Below, one piece after another: positions 24,000 to 32,510 of a stretch of DNA of 44,162 nucleotides; within the stretch, counting starts at the first letter, position 1; every line of letters begins with the position of its first letter. Location of the stretch: the NCBI GenBank assembly GCA_034436335.1, contig DAOTVO010000018.1:1-44162 (forward strand), given 5' to 3'. Source of the stretch: UBA877 sp034436335 (GTDB lineage: Bacteria; Chloroflexota; Anaerolineae; Anaerolineales; Villigracilaceae). The notes under the pieces were generated by a model. That model did no database searches, was not told where the DNA came from, and saw only the letters and a program-made list of their open reading frames with translations. The translations under genes and the position numbers were made by a program.

Positions 24000-24212
24000 C
24001 TACTTGACCACGACAACGTCGCTGGCTTGCAGACCTTTGGCCCCCTGCGTGACCGAAAATTCGACCCGCTGGCCTTCTTCGAGGTTCTTGAAGCCTTCAC
24101 CCTGCACGGCAGAATAGTGGACGAAAACATCCGGCCCGCTTTCGCGGCTGATGAAGCCAAAGCCTTTGCTTCCATTGAACCACTTGACTGTACCGTTGAT
24201 ACGTTCTGACAT
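24000..24212 (-). CDS. Cold-shock domain protein (CspA family)
   Basis: The 70-residue single-domain protein has the CSD nucleic-acid-binding motifs: GTVKWFN at the start, RNP1 KGFGFI (16-21) and RNP2 VFVHY (29-33). Proteins of this family bind single-stranded RNA/DNA and melt RNA structure. AAGGAGG precedes the ATG. A predicted 5' leader of about 135 bases containing a hairpin lies upstream, as is usual for temperature-controlled csp genes. Confidence 0.95.
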   Translation of the reverse strand: MSERINGTVKWFNGSKGFGFISRESGPDVFVHYSAVQGEGFKNLEEGQRVEFSVTQGAKGLQASDVVVVK

Positions 24213-24279
24213 TGTTTGCCTCCTTATGGCAAAAAAATTTTGGAGGACCCGTATACTTCGCCAGAACCGGTAAACAAAT

Positions 24280-24305
24280 GGCTCATGGTTTTGATCCCAT
24301 GAGCC
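24280..24305 (-). promoter_or_regulatory. Hairpin in the cold-shock gene leader
   Basis: Arms GGCTCATGG (24280-24288) and CCATGAGCC (24297-24305) form a 9-bp stem with an 8-base loop about 70 bases before the start codon. It may act as an attenuator or a structural thermosensor. Confidence 0.5.
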
Positions 24306-24353
24306 GATGTAGTTTGCACTGCCAAAGCGAACTTCTGGTATCCTAACGACCCA

Positions 24354-24382
24354 ACTGTATCATGGATAGGAGAATGTGTCAA
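24354..24382 (-). promoter_or_regulatory. Promoter of the cold-shock gene
   Basis: On the minus strand TTGACA (24382-24377) and TACAGT (24359-24354) are 17 bases apart. This would give a leader of roughly 135 bases. Confidence 0.6.
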
Positions 24383-24445
24383 TGACCAGTTTTGCGATTC
24401 CGCATGCCCATTTCCACATCGAGACCGGCCTTCGCCCCCTGACAT

Positions 24446-25162
24446 CTAACCTGCCAGCGGCTTCTTGGTCGGCTCGCCGGGGCGGCGGGGATAGTTCTTC
24501 GGCGTGGCGGCGACCTTATCGGCAATGACCAGATAACGGTCCTCAACAACGCCCGGCAGGTTGACCGGAATCAGTTGCCGCAAATTGCCTCCCAGGATTT
24601 TTATCGCCCGCTCGGCTTTGTGCGCCTCTGCTGGGCCGGAAACGCCCTTCTGCGCCAGCATGGCGCCGCCCAGGCGCACCAAAGGCAGCAGATACTCCGC
24701 CAGAATGGGCAGGTTGGCAACCGCCCGCGCCACCGCCCAGTCATACGCCTCGCGATGGGCGGGCATCTGCCCCACCTCCTCGGCGCGGGCATGGATGACC
24801 TCAACGGATTCCAGTTTCAGGGTCTCGATGATGTGGCGGCAGAAGTTGACCTTTTTGCCCACCGATTCCACTAGAGTCAACTTCATCGGCGGATAGAGAA
24901 TCTTGAGCGGAATGCCGGGGAAGCCCGCTCCCGTTCCCACATCCACCAGCGAAGCGGGAGGAGAGCCTTTCCAGGCCAGCACGCACGAAAACGAGTCGAG
25001 GAAATGTTTGATTCGGATTCCTTCCTCATCGCGGATGGCCGTCAGGTTGAATTTTTCGTTCCAGGCCATCAGTTCGCGTTCATAGGTCAACAGCGCCACC
25101 ACCTGACGGCCGGTCAGGTGGATGCCGAACAATTGCTGGGCCGCACGGACGAGTTTTTCCAT
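24446..25162 (-). CDS. rsmG: 16S rRNA (guanine527-N7)-methyltransferase
   Basis: The 238-residue protein matches RsmG (GidB): WNEKFNLTAIRDEEGI, then IKHFLDSFS, then SAM motif LVDVGTGAGFPGIPLKI, followed by LTLVESVGKKVNFCRHI and VARAVANLPILAEYLLPL. It methylates G527 of 16S rRNA; loss gives low-level streptomycin resistance in other bacteria. ATG at 25162 is chosen because the family N-terminus starts there; a longer upstream extension would run through the terminator hairpin at 25181-25217. It is not paired with gidA here. Confidence 0.92.
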   Translation of the reverse strand: MEKLVRAAQQLFGIHLTGRQVVALLTYERELMAWNEKFNLTAIRDEEGIRIKHFLDSFSCVLAWKGSPPASLVDVGTGAGFPGIPLKILYPPMKLTLVESVGKKVNFCRHIIETLKLESVEVIHARAEEVGQMPAHREAYDWAVARAVANLPILAEYLLPLVRLGGAMLAQKGVSGPAEAHKAERAIKILGGNLRQLIPVNLPGVVEDRYLVIADKVAATPKNYPRRPGEPTKKPLAG

Positions 25163-25180
25163 CCCCGAAATTATAAACCA

Positions 25181-25217
25181 AAAGGTCTGGCAGTCCTTCC
25201 AAACCGCCAGACCTTTT
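25181..25217 (-). terminator. Terminator of the DUF4349 lipoprotein gene
   Basis: Arms AAAGGTCTGGC (25181-25191) and GCCAGACCTTTT (25206-25217). On the minus strand the hairpin is followed by TTTTGGTTT, 43 bases after the stop codon at 25260. Confidence 0.75.
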
Positions 25218-25259
25218 CGCGGCTCACCGTTTAGGGATGACTGATAACCGGCAACTGTT

Positions 25260-26198
25260 TTACTGCTTCGCCTGTTTCTTCGCTTTGCTCCGGCGCACTC
25301 CCCGGACAAGAAGCCAGACAACCAAAGCAATCGGGCCAAAGGTTACGATGATGACGGGCAAAACCAGGACAAACAGCCAGATGATGAACTCGACGAAGCC
25401 GCGCAGGAAATTGACAAGGGCTTTGTACGCATCCTGGGCGGCGCCTTTGGGCGTCCAGGGGCCAATTTCGAGCGGCCTGAGCGTTTCCTGTGCAATCAGG
25501 CTGACGTTGATGAGCGAATACGTCGAGGACTCCTCATAGTACTTCATCTGCCCTTTGACAATCTCGATTTGCTCGTTGTAGTATTGCAACTGATTGAAAA
25601 CGTTGAGTACGTCTTCGGTCTTGGTGGCGGCATCCATGATGGTCTGCAACTGGTCGCGGGCCGCCTCCAGCGCCGTCAACCGGGACCTGAGGTCCACGTA
25701 TTCGGCGGTGACATCCTGCCCGAAGTGGGTCTCGCTGCGCACCTCGACCACATCCGCCTTGATCTGGCCCAGCGCCGAGTCCAGTTTGTCAGCCGGGACG
25801 CGGATTGAAATGTAGCCCTCCGGGGCAGTGCCGCCGTCGTACAGGGAGGTCTGGTACATGTTCATCGAGACGACAAACCCGCCCAGCGACTCGGCCAGCG
25901 CGGCAATCTCCTCCATCTTGGCCTTCGGGTCAGGGACGACGATGGTCAGGTCGGTGTTCGTGATGACCATGCGCTCCTGCACGGCCGCCGCCGCGCCGGT
26001 GTCCACCTTGAGCGGGTCATAAGTGACCGCGGCCGGCATCGGAGGCGCCTTGTATGGATAGGAGTCGCTGACCTCAACGCCTTCTTCGAAGGCGCGCGGT
26101 TGTTCAGGCATAATGGACATCGTTGGCGCTACTGTTGCGCCACAGGCGGCCAGGACAAGCGACAAGATGACAAGCAGGAAGACAACTTTCTTTTTCAT
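25260..26198 (-). CDS. DUF4349-domain lipoprotein
   Basis: The 312-residue protein has a lipobox LVLAAC (Cys19) and a Pro-rich linker. The DUF4349 domain follows (about 75-290): TNTDLTIVVPDP, GGFVVSMNMYQT, ISIRVPADKLDSALGQI and TAEYVDLRSRLTALEA, with a long coiled coil between about 170 and 225. It ends in a transmembrane helix (about 270-300) and a basic cytoplasmic tail (RRSKAKKQAKQ). Function of the family is not established. The combination of lipid anchor and C-terminal helix suggests a membrane-spanning hairpin with an extracellular coiled coil. Start MKKK at 26198 is the natural signal peptide start. Confidence 0.85.
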   Translation of the reverse strand: MKKKVVFLLVILSLVLAACGATVAPTMSIMPEQPRAFEEGVEVSDSYPYKAPPMPAAVTYDPLKVDTGAAAAVQERMVITNTDLTIVVPDPKAKMEEIAALAESLGGFVVSMNMYQTSLYDGGTAPEGYISIRVPADKLDSALGQIKADVVEVRSETHFGQDVTAEYVDLRSRLTALEAARDQLQTIMDAATKTEDVLNVFNQLQYYNEQIEIVKGQMKYYEESSTYSLINVSLIAQETLRPLEIGPWTPKGAAQDAYKALVNFLRGFVEFIIWLFVLVLPVIIVTFGPIALVVWLLVRGVRRSKAKKQAKQ

Positions 26199-26288
26199 GG
26201 CTTCTTCTCCTCTCAAACCGTTTGCCCCATTAACGCCTGAGAGGAGAGAAAAGTTCCATCTCGGCCTGGATTTAGAATTCAACGCCCG

Positions 26289-27023
26289 TCACCATCCCCC
26301 TGCCAATCTCTCCGCGTGGCGGTCAGGAAGCCCGGCCTTGCGAATCTGTTCCTGAACCTTTTCGATATCATACGCCACCCGGCGTGTCTCCCAGATTTTC
26401 TCCTCCGGCCAGAAGATGGCATAGGCAGCGCGCGGGTCGCGGTCGCGCGGCTGTCCCACCGAGCCGGGGTTGAGGATGGCACGCTCGTCGAGTTTGTAGG
26501 GCGTGCCCGGGCTCGGCACCTCGATGGTCAGGTCATCCTCCATGGCGTTGTACTGGAAAATGGCCTGAAAGTGAGAGTGGCCCACCGCGCACCAGCGGGT
26601 CACGAAATAGTCCAGGTTCAGCCGCGCCACCAGCGTATTCATGATGTATTCCCAAATCGAATCGCGCGGACTGCCATGCACCAGCGTCATCTCGCCGCGC
26701 TCCACCGGCATGATGGATTGTGCGCGCAGGAATTCCCGGCTGGCCTCCGTGAGCGCCTCCCGCTGCCAGACCAGCGCTCGCCGGGCGTCTGGGTTGAATG
26801 TATCGAGCGGCATATCGCTGATGGCCGCATAATCGTGGTTGCCCATCATCGAGGTCAGGCGCGGCAGCCCAGCGATGCGCTCGATGCACTCGTTCGGGCG
26901 CGGGCCGTAGCCCACCACGTCACCCAGGCACCAGACTTCATCCACCTGGCCGGCATCTGCCAGCACCGCTTCCAGCGCCACCAGGTTGGCGTGAATATCA
27001 GAGATGACAAGGACTTTGGTCAT
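26289..27023 (-). CDS. Calcineurin-like metallophosphoesterase
   Basis: The 244-residue protein has the full dimetal phosphoesterase motif series: DIHAN (9-13), GDVVGYGPRP, GNHDYA, LVHGSP and GHSHFQ. It resembles YfcE/PrpE-like enzymes and predicted serine/threonine phosphatases of the MPP superfamily; the substrate is not determined. Its start overlaps the coaBC stop by four bases, so translation is coupled to that gene. Confidence 0.85.
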   Translation of the reverse strand: MTKVLVISDIHANLVALEAVLADAGQVDEVWCLGDVVGYGPRPNECIERIAGLPRLTSMMGNHDYAAISDMPLDTFNPDARRALVWQREALTEASREFLRAQSIMPVERGEMTLVHGSPRDSIWEYIMNTLVARLNLDYFVTRWCAVGHSHFQAIFQYNAMEDDLTIEVPSPGTPYKLDERAILNPGSVGQPRDRDPRAAYAIFWPEEKIWETRRVAYDIEKVQEQIRKAGLPDRHAERLAGGW

Positions 27024-28231
27024 TTTTCACTCAACAGTACCGCTAATTGTTCGATGATGACTTCCGCCGCCTGCTCCTTGCCCATCAGCGGCAGCGCCTC
27101 CTGACGCCCGTCGGCGAAGAGCAGGGTAATGCGGTTGGTATCCACACCAAACCCGGCGTCGGGCGCCAAGACATCGTTGGCGGCTATCATATCCAGGTTC
27201 TTTGACTTCAACTTGGCGACGGCGTTCTCGAGCAGGTCGCGGCTTTCGGCAGCGAAACCGATTACCGCCCGCGGCCTCCCGGACCCGAGGCCTGCCACCG
27301 CCAAAAGGACGTCGGGCGCGGCTTCGAGTTCGATTTGCGGAATCCCGTCTCGTTTTTTGAGTTTATCGGCGGCGACCGTTTTGGGGCGAAAATCGGCGAC
27401 CGCCGCCGCCATGACGAGCGCGTCCGCGCCCGCCGCCTCTGCCAGGACGGCCTCCTTCATCTCCTCCGCCGTCTGGACGGGGACGAGACGCGCGCCCACA
27501 GGGGGAGTCAGAGCCGTCGGCGCGCTGATCAGCACAACGGTCGCGCCCGCATCGAGGGCGGCCTGGGCCAGAGCATACCCCTGTTTGCCGGAGGATTTGT
27601 TTGTGAGGACGCGCACCGGGTCGAGCGGTTCCTGCGTCCCTCCGGCAGTGACGACCACTTTCCGCCCGGCCAGTTTACCACTCCTGCCGAGCAAAAGTCG
27701 GATATGGCCGAACAGTTCCGCAGGTTCGGTAAAGCGGCCGCGTCCGACCAGACCGGACGCCATGCGTCCCTCCGCCGGCCCGGCAAAATAGACGCCGCGT
27801 TCCATCAGGATGCGGACATTTTCCTGCGTCGCGGGGTGTTCGTACATGCCCACGTCCATGGCCGGAGCGACTAAAATGGGGCAGCGGGCAGCCAGAGCGG
27901 TGATGGCAACCAGGTTGTCGGCAACACCGTGCGCCAGTTTGGCAATCGTGTTGGCAGTAGCGGGGGCAATGACCAACAGGTCGGCGCTGTGGCCGAGGCC
28001 GACATGGAGCACGTGCGCCTGCCCCCCCCACAGGTCGGCGTCGGTGTAGGCTTTGCGCCCGGTGAGCGACTGAAACGTCAGCGGAGTGACGAATTTTTCC
28101 GCGCCCGGCGTGAGCAGAACATCCACCTGCGCCCCGGCCTGGGTCAGTTTGGAGGCCAGGTCGGCGGCTTTGTAGGCGGCAATCGAGCCGGTGACGGCAA
28201 GGAGGATGTGTTTGGCGGTCAGCACGGACAT
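27020..28231 (-). CDS. coaBC: Bifunctional phosphopantothenoylcysteine decarboxylase / phosphopantothenate-cysteine ligase
   Basis: The 403-residue protein carries both coenzyme A biosynthesis steps. The N-terminal flavoprotein CoaC domain (about 1-185) has LAVTGSIAAYKA, VIAPATANTIAKLAHG and the substrate loop PAMDVGMYEHPAT, which reads PAMD where PAMN is usual. The CoaB domain (about 188-403) has VVVTAGGTQEPLDPVRVLTN and KKRDGIPQIEL. It makes 4'-phosphopantetheine from 4'-phosphopantothenate, CTP and cysteine. A perfect minus-strand TATAAT lies seven bases before the ATG and no ribosome binding site is seen, so the message may be leaderless. The metallophosphoesterase downstream overlaps by four bases. 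Confidence 0.93.
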   Translation of the reverse strand: MSVLTAKHILLAVTGSIAAYKAADLASKLTQAGAQVDVLLTPGAEKFVTPLTFQSLTGRKAYTDADLWGGQAHVLHVGLGHSADLLVIAPATANTIAKLAHGVADNLVAITALAARCPILVAPAMDVGMYEHPATQENVRILMERGVYFAGPAEGRMASGLVGRGRFTEPAELFGHIRLLLGRSGKLAGRKVVVTAGGTQEPLDPVRVLTNKSSGKQGYALAQAALDAGATVVLISAPTALTPPVGARLVPVQTAEEMKEAVLAEAAGADALVMAAAVADFRPKTVAADKLKKRDGIPQIELEAAPDVLLAVAGLGSGRPRAVIGFAAESRDLLENAVAKLKSKNLDMIAANDVLAPDAGFGVDTNRITLLFADGRQEALPLMGKEQAAEVIIEQLAVLLSEK

Positions 28232-28238
28232 TGGATTG

Positions 28239-28244
28239 ATTATA
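28239..28244 (-). promoter_or_regulatory. -10 box at the coaBC start (leaderless mRNA predicted)
   Basis: TATAAT on the minus strand ends seven bases before the ATG at 28231, so transcription should start on or next to the A of the start codon. The -35 element is weak. Confidence 0.55.
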
Positions 28245-28307
28245 ATGCCAATATCCCAGGCAGATGTTCTTTCCAGGCATCGTGGAGAATTTTTTACGTT
28301 CTAATGA

Positions 28308-28313
28308 TATAAT
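28308..28313 (+). promoter_or_regulatory. -10 box of the M29 aminopeptidase gene
   Basis: A perfect TATAAT lies 28 bases before the ATG, with a GAGGAG ribosome binding site at 28331-28336. No clear -35 is seen. Confidence 0.5.
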
Positions 28314-28341
28314 TTTCACAAAGTTTTGGCGAGGAGAAGAT

Positions 28342-29445
28342 ATGGCCGACATACGCATCGAACGCTTAGCAAAAATCATTGTGGATCATTCGGCGCAAAT
28401 CCAGGCCGGCGATCGGGTAGCCATCGAGGCGACCACTGCCGCCGCGCCGCTGGTGCGCGCTTTGTACACCACCATCCTGGAACGCGGCGGAGAGCCATAT
28501 CTGCTGCTCGAACTCCCCGACCAGGATGAAATTCTTTTCCGGGTAGCAACAGATGAGCAACTGGATGTCACGCCGCTCTTCAAGAAACTAGCCTACGAAC
28601 AGTTCGAGAGCCGCATTCGGATTCACTCGTCCACCAATCCCCGCGCCCTCTCTCATGTAGCCCCGGCCCGGCAGAAACGCCGTCAGCAGGCGCTGGCGCC
28701 CATCCTCGAGGCCCAGATGCGGCGCGGCGCCGACCGCTCCTTCAAGTGGGTGACGACTCTCTTTCCGACCGAAGGCTATGCCATCGAAGCCGAGCAAAGT
28801 TTGAGCGCCTTCGAAGATTTCGTTTATCGCGCCTGTCACGCCGACCAGGAAGACCCCGTGGCCTACTGGAAACAGGTAGAAGCCACCCAGCGAAAGATTA
28901 TCCAGCGCATCGAGGGGCACGACCAGGTTGTCCTGCGCGGGCCGAATGTGGATTTATCACTCTCCATCAAGGGCCGTAAGTTTCTGAACGGCGCGGGGCT
29001 GAACAACATGCCCGATGGCGAAATCTACACCGGCCCGGTGGAGGATTCGGCCAACGGTTGGGTGCGCTTCAGTTATCCGGCTATTTACAACGGCGTGATG
29101 GTAGAAGGCGTGGAATTGACCTTCGTCAACGGCAAGGTGACCAGCGCCCGGGCAGACAAAAATCAGGCCATGCTGCTCGAAATGCTCGAATCGGACCCCG
29201 GGGCGCGTTACGTGGGTGAATTTGCCATCGGCACCAATTATGAGATTGACCGCTTCTCCCATAACATCCTGTTCGATGAGAAAATCGGCGGTTCCTTCCA
29301 CATGGCGCTGGGCGCCGGCTACCCGGAAACCGGCTCGAAGAACCGCAGCATCATTCACTGGGATATGATTTGCGGCATGAAAGAAGATGCTGAAATTCTT
29401 GTGGACGGGGAAGTGGTCTATAAGAACGGCGAGTTCACGTTCTAA
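28342..29445 (+). CDS. Aminopeptidase, peptidase family M29 (AmpS/AmpT type)
   Basis: The 367-residue protein matches thermophilic-type M29 aminopeptidases. A helical N-terminal part has RIERLAKIIVDHSAQIQAGD. The metal-binding region near the C-terminus has GEFAIGTNYEIDRFSHNILFDEKIG in two conserved pieces, then GGSFHMALGAGYPET and IIHWDMI, supplying the Glu, His and Asp ligands for the two metal ions. These cytosolic enzymes release N-terminal residues from peptides with broad specificity. ATG at 28342 follows GAGGAG by five bases. It is divergent from coaBC and ends at a strong terminator. Confidence 0.9.
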   Translation: MADIRIERLAKIIVDHSAQIQAGDRVAIEATTAAAPLVRALYTTILERGGEPYLLLELPDQDEILFRVATDEQLDVTPLFKKLAYEQFESRIRIHSSTNPRALSHVAPARQKRRQQALAPILEAQMRRGADRSFKWVTTLFPTEGYAIEAEQSLSAFEDFVYRACHADQEDPVAYWKQVEATQRKIIQRIEGHDQVVLRGPNVDLSLSIKGRKFLNGAGLNNMPDGEIYTGPVEDSANGWVRFSYPAIYNGVMVEGVELTFVNGKVTSARADKNQAMLLEMLESDPGARYVGEFAIGTNYEIDRFSHNILFDEKIGGSFHMALGAGYPETGSKNRSIIHWDMICGMKEDAEILVDGEVVYKNGEFTF

Positions 29446-29464
29446 AAAACGAGAGATCAAGTGC

Positions 29465-29498
29465 AAAAGGACGGGCTTGCTCAGCCCGTCCTTTTTTT
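29465..29498 (+). terminator. Rho-independent terminator of the M29 gene
   Basis: Arms AAAAGGACGGGC (29465-29476) and GCCCGTCCTTTT (29484-29495) with a 7-base loop are followed by a continuous T-run. It lies 19 bases after the stop codon. Confidence 0.92.
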
Positions 29499-29521
29499 GC
29501 CTCCGGTTTGAAGCGCTGAGA

Positions 29522-30052
29522 TTACGCCCTCCAGAAGCCGCGCCGCAGGGGACGCACATCCTCGGCGATGACGAAGGCTTCTGTATCCACCTCGCGTACA
29601 ATCGTCTCGACCCGCGAAACATCCTTGCGTTTGACTGAGACGCTCAACATGCTGACCGTGCCGTCCTTGCCGCGCGCCGGGATTTCAGTCACAGCAAAGC
29701 CAGACTCGCGCAGCGTCTGCGCCAGCGCCGGGCCGCGCCCCGAACTGACGATACTCAGTTTGACGTGTCCGATGGCAAGCCGCTCCTCGATGAGCATCCC
29801 GACCACGTTGCCGGTGGCAAAACCGGCGGCGTAACCGATGACGTTCAACGGATTGTCCAGATTTTGCAGGACGGACGTGATGGCAATGACGAAGATAACC
29901 GACTGGACGAAGCCCAGCACCCAGGCTACCCACTTCTTGCCGCGCACCACGAACAGCAGGCGCAGGGTATCGAGGGTCATATCGCCAACGCGCAGGGCAA
30001 AAATGCCTAACGCAGCCAGCCACGCGGCAGGGGAGAGAAAGACATCCAGCAT
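29522..30052 (-). CDS. UPF0316 membrane protein (DUF5698 + DUF2179)
   Basis: The 176-residue protein has three transmembrane helices (about 8-28, 38-60, 70-90) with the family motif RVGDMTLDTLRLLFVVRGKK. A soluble DUF2179 domain follows (about 100-165) with SMLSVSVKRKD. DUF2179 domains bind nucleotides such as c-di-AMP in related proteins; here that is inference. It is convergent with the M29 gene. Confidence 0.85.
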   Translation of the reverse strand: MLDVFLSPAAWLAALGIFALRVGDMTLDTLRLLFVVRGKKWVAWVLGFVQSVIFVIAITSVLQNLDNPLNVIGYAAGFATGNVVGMLIEERLAIGHVKLSIVSSGRGPALAQTLRESGFAVTEIPARGKDGTVSMLSVSVKRKDVSRVETIVREVDTEAFVIAEDVRPLRRGFWRA

Positions 30053-30218
30053 TTAGCCTCCAAGAATAAGCCTGAAAAGGAGCGTTTTCAAAAATTCAAC
30101 CGGCGATTAACAGAGATAAGATTTGTCTGGTGAACAGCAATTTTCTTATAACCAGGAAGCCCAAAACTCTTTGTTTGTCTCTGTTCATCTTTGGTAAATC
30201 CAAACGCTCTCTAAAAAG

Positions 30219-30247
30219 TAGGGCGAGAGGACCTCTCGCCGCTACGT
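30219..30247. repeat. GTAG-flanked palindrome, probably also the glgP terminator
   Basis: GTAG (30218-30221) and CTAC flank arms GGCGAGAG and CTCTCGCC (30222-30240) with loop GAC. On the minus strand the hairpin is followed by CTACTTTTTAG, 36 bases after the glgP stop, so it could terminate that transcript. Confidence 0.7.
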
Positions 30248-30275
30248 TTGCTTTTTAGATAGTTTCCAAGTACAG

Positions 30276-32417
30276 TTACTTGTTTGCTGGAAGATACAAG
30301 CGCTCTACGTATTCCTTGACCATACGGCGGGTGCTGAATTGCGGCGTCAGCGTGCGCAAAGACTCTTTGATGCGCGCCACCCAGCCGAGGGGAATATTGT
30401 CGGCGTTGCGGCCATTGTAATAGAGCGGGATAATTTCCTTCTCCAGGACATCGTACAAACTCGACGCGTCGGCCTCATCCTGAATACTGGCGTCCAGGTC
30501 TGCGTCCTCGCCGATGGCCCAGCCGTTGCGGCCGTTGTAGGCTTCGCGCCACCAGCCGTCCAGCACCGAGAAATTGAGCACGCCGTTCATGGCGGCCTTC
30601 ATACCCGAGGTCCCGGAGGCCTCGTTGGGGCGGCGCGGGTTATTCATCCACACGTCTACACCCTGGACGAGGTAACGCGCCAAGTTGATGTCGTAGTCTT
30701 CCAGGAACACCAGCCGCCCACCGTTTTCGGCGCGCTTGATGATGCGATACACTTCCTGAATCAACATTTTCCCCGGTTCATCGGCAGGATGCGCCTTGCC
30801 CGCAAAGATGATTTGCACCGGATAGTTGGGCTGATTGATGATCGCCAGCAGGCGTTCCAGGTCGCTAAAGACCAGATTGGCGCGCTTGTAGGTGGCAAAG
30901 CGGCGGGCAAAGCCGATGGTCAGCACATACGGGTCGAGCATCGCGCCCGAAGCGATGGCCTGAACGGGATGGTAGCCGCCCTTCATCCAGCGTTGACGTG
31001 TGCGCTCGAGGGCATAAAAGGCCAGTTTGCGCTTCAGATGCATGCGCACCGCCCACAATTCCTCGTCCGGAATTTGCTCGACCTTGCTCCAGGTGAGCGG
31101 GTCGTCGAGGCGCTCCAGCCAGTCTTCGCCTAGATATTTGTCGAAGAGAAGGCTCATGCGGCGCGCCAGCCACGTGGAGGTGTGGACGCCATTGGTAATG
31201 TAGGTAATCGGCACATCATCCTCGTCCACGTGCGGCCACAGGAACTGCCACATGCGGCGGCTGACGCGTCCGTGCAGTTCAGAGACAGCGTTGCGGCCAT
31301 CCGAAAGGCGCAGGGCCAGGATGGGCATGCTGAAGGTCTCGCCCCACGCCTGTTGACTGCGCGCCAGGTCAATGAACTGGTCGCGGCTGATGCCAAGTTC
31401 AGTCCAGTAGTTGGAGAGATTTTTGTCTATCAGCCAGAGCGGAAATTCATCATTCCCCGCCGGGACGGGCGTGTGGGTGGTGAAGACGTTATCGCCTTTG
31501 ATTTTTTCGATGGCCTTCTCGAAGGGCATGCCCTCGGCCACGAGTTCGCGCGCCCGTTCCAGGGTCAGGAACGCCGCGTGGCCCTCGTTCATGTGCCAGA
31601 CGGAGGGGGTATAGTCGAGTTTCCGCAGGGCGCGCACCCCGCCGACGCCCAGCAGCACTTCCTGAGCGATGCGCAGGTCAATGTCGCTCCAGTACAGGCG
31701 GGCGGTCAGTTTGCGGTCGTTGGGGGCGTTTTCGTCCAGGTCGGTATCCAGCAGATAGAGTGGGACGCGCCCGACGCGCAATTCCCAGATGCAGGCGTTG
31801 ACCGACCGGTCAGGGAAATTGACCGTGATTTTGACCAGATTGCCTTCCCCGTCCAGCACCGGCAGGACGGGCAGGTCGTCGAAGTTGAGCGGCTGATTGA
31901 TGGCCTCCTGCCAGCCGTCCTCCGAAATGCGCTGGGAGAAATAACCTTCGGCATACATCAAGCCCACACCCACCAGCGGCAAGCCGAGGTCAGAGGCTTC
32001 CTTCAGGTGATCGCCGGCCAGCACGCCCAGCCCGCCAGAATAGATGGGCAGGGTTTCATGCAAACCGAATTCCATCGAAAAATAGGCCACTCCCCCTTTA
32101 CAGCGATTCTTGTACGTTCGGGAGCACCAGGTATCGCTGGCCTTCATGTACTTGTCGAAGTCGGCAAAGACCCGGTCGTAGAGTTCGAGATAGTAGGGAT
32201 TTTGCGTCGCGGCGTTGATTTCACTGCGTCCCACCTTGCGCAGAAAAACCAGCGGGTTGTGATTAAGCCGTTCCCAGAGTTCGTTGTCTATGCGGTTAAA
32301 CAAACGCTGAGCATAGGGGTTCCAGGTCCACCACAGGTTGTAAGCGAGTTCACCGAGCCGCTGGATTCGGCGCGGCAGGTCAAAGTGGTTGGGGGTTTTG
32401 GTCAGGAAATAAGTCAT
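30276..32417 (-). CDS. glgP: Alpha-glucan (glycogen/maltodextrin) phosphorylase, short GT35 type
   Basis: The 713-residue enzyme is a GT35 phosphorylase of the shorter bacterial/archaeal type, releasing glucose 1-phosphate from alpha-1,4-glucans. Visible family blocks are NPYAQRLFNRIDNELWERLN, VAYFSMEFGLHETLPIYSGG, GDHLKEASDLGLPLVGVGL, VWHMNEGHAAFL and TFATHTP-like FTTHTPVPAGNDEF. RRFATYKRANL follows. The pyridoxal phosphate Lys lies in GTSGMKAAMNG at about residue 605. ATG at 32417 with GGAGA upstream fits the family N-terminus; the longer frame would run through the divergent promoter region. The gene is divergent from lutA. Confidence 0.92.
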   Translation of the reverse strand: MTYFLTKTPNHFDLPRRIQRLGELAYNLWWTWNPYAQRLFNRIDNELWERLNHNPLVFLRKVGRSEINAATQNPYYLELYDRVFADFDKYMKASDTWCSRTYKNRCKGGVAYFSMEFGLHETLPIYSGGLGVLAGDHLKEASDLGLPLVGVGLMYAEGYFSQRISEDGWQEAINQPLNFDDLPVLPVLDGEGNLVKITVNFPDRSVNACIWELRVGRVPLYLLDTDLDENAPNDRKLTARLYWSDIDLRIAQEVLLGVGGVRALRKLDYTPSVWHMNEGHAAFLTLERARELVAEGMPFEKAIEKIKGDNVFTTHTPVPAGNDEFPLWLIDKNLSNYWTELGISRDQFIDLARSQQAWGETFSMPILALRLSDGRNAVSELHGRVSRRMWQFLWPHVDEDDVPITYITNGVHTSTWLARRMSLLFDKYLGEDWLERLDDPLTWSKVEQIPDEELWAVRMHLKRKLAFYALERTRQRWMKGGYHPVQAIASGAMLDPYVLTIGFARRFATYKRANLVFSDLERLLAIINQPNYPVQIIFAGKAHPADEPGKMLIQEVYRIIKRAENGGRLVFLEDYDINLARYLVQGVDVWMNNPRRPNEASGTSGMKAAMNGVLNFSVLDGWWREAYNGRNGWAIGEDADLDASIQDEADASSLYDVLEKEIIPLYYNGRNADNIPLGWVARIKESLRTLTPQFSTRRMVKEYVERLYLPANK

Positions 32418-32510
32418 TTTGAGTTCTCCAAAGAAGCAATGATACCAAAAAAAGCGCTTCTGCGGGTCGAAATTTGTAGGTTTGTGAAGTACAATTTCAG
32501 CGGAGAAACC

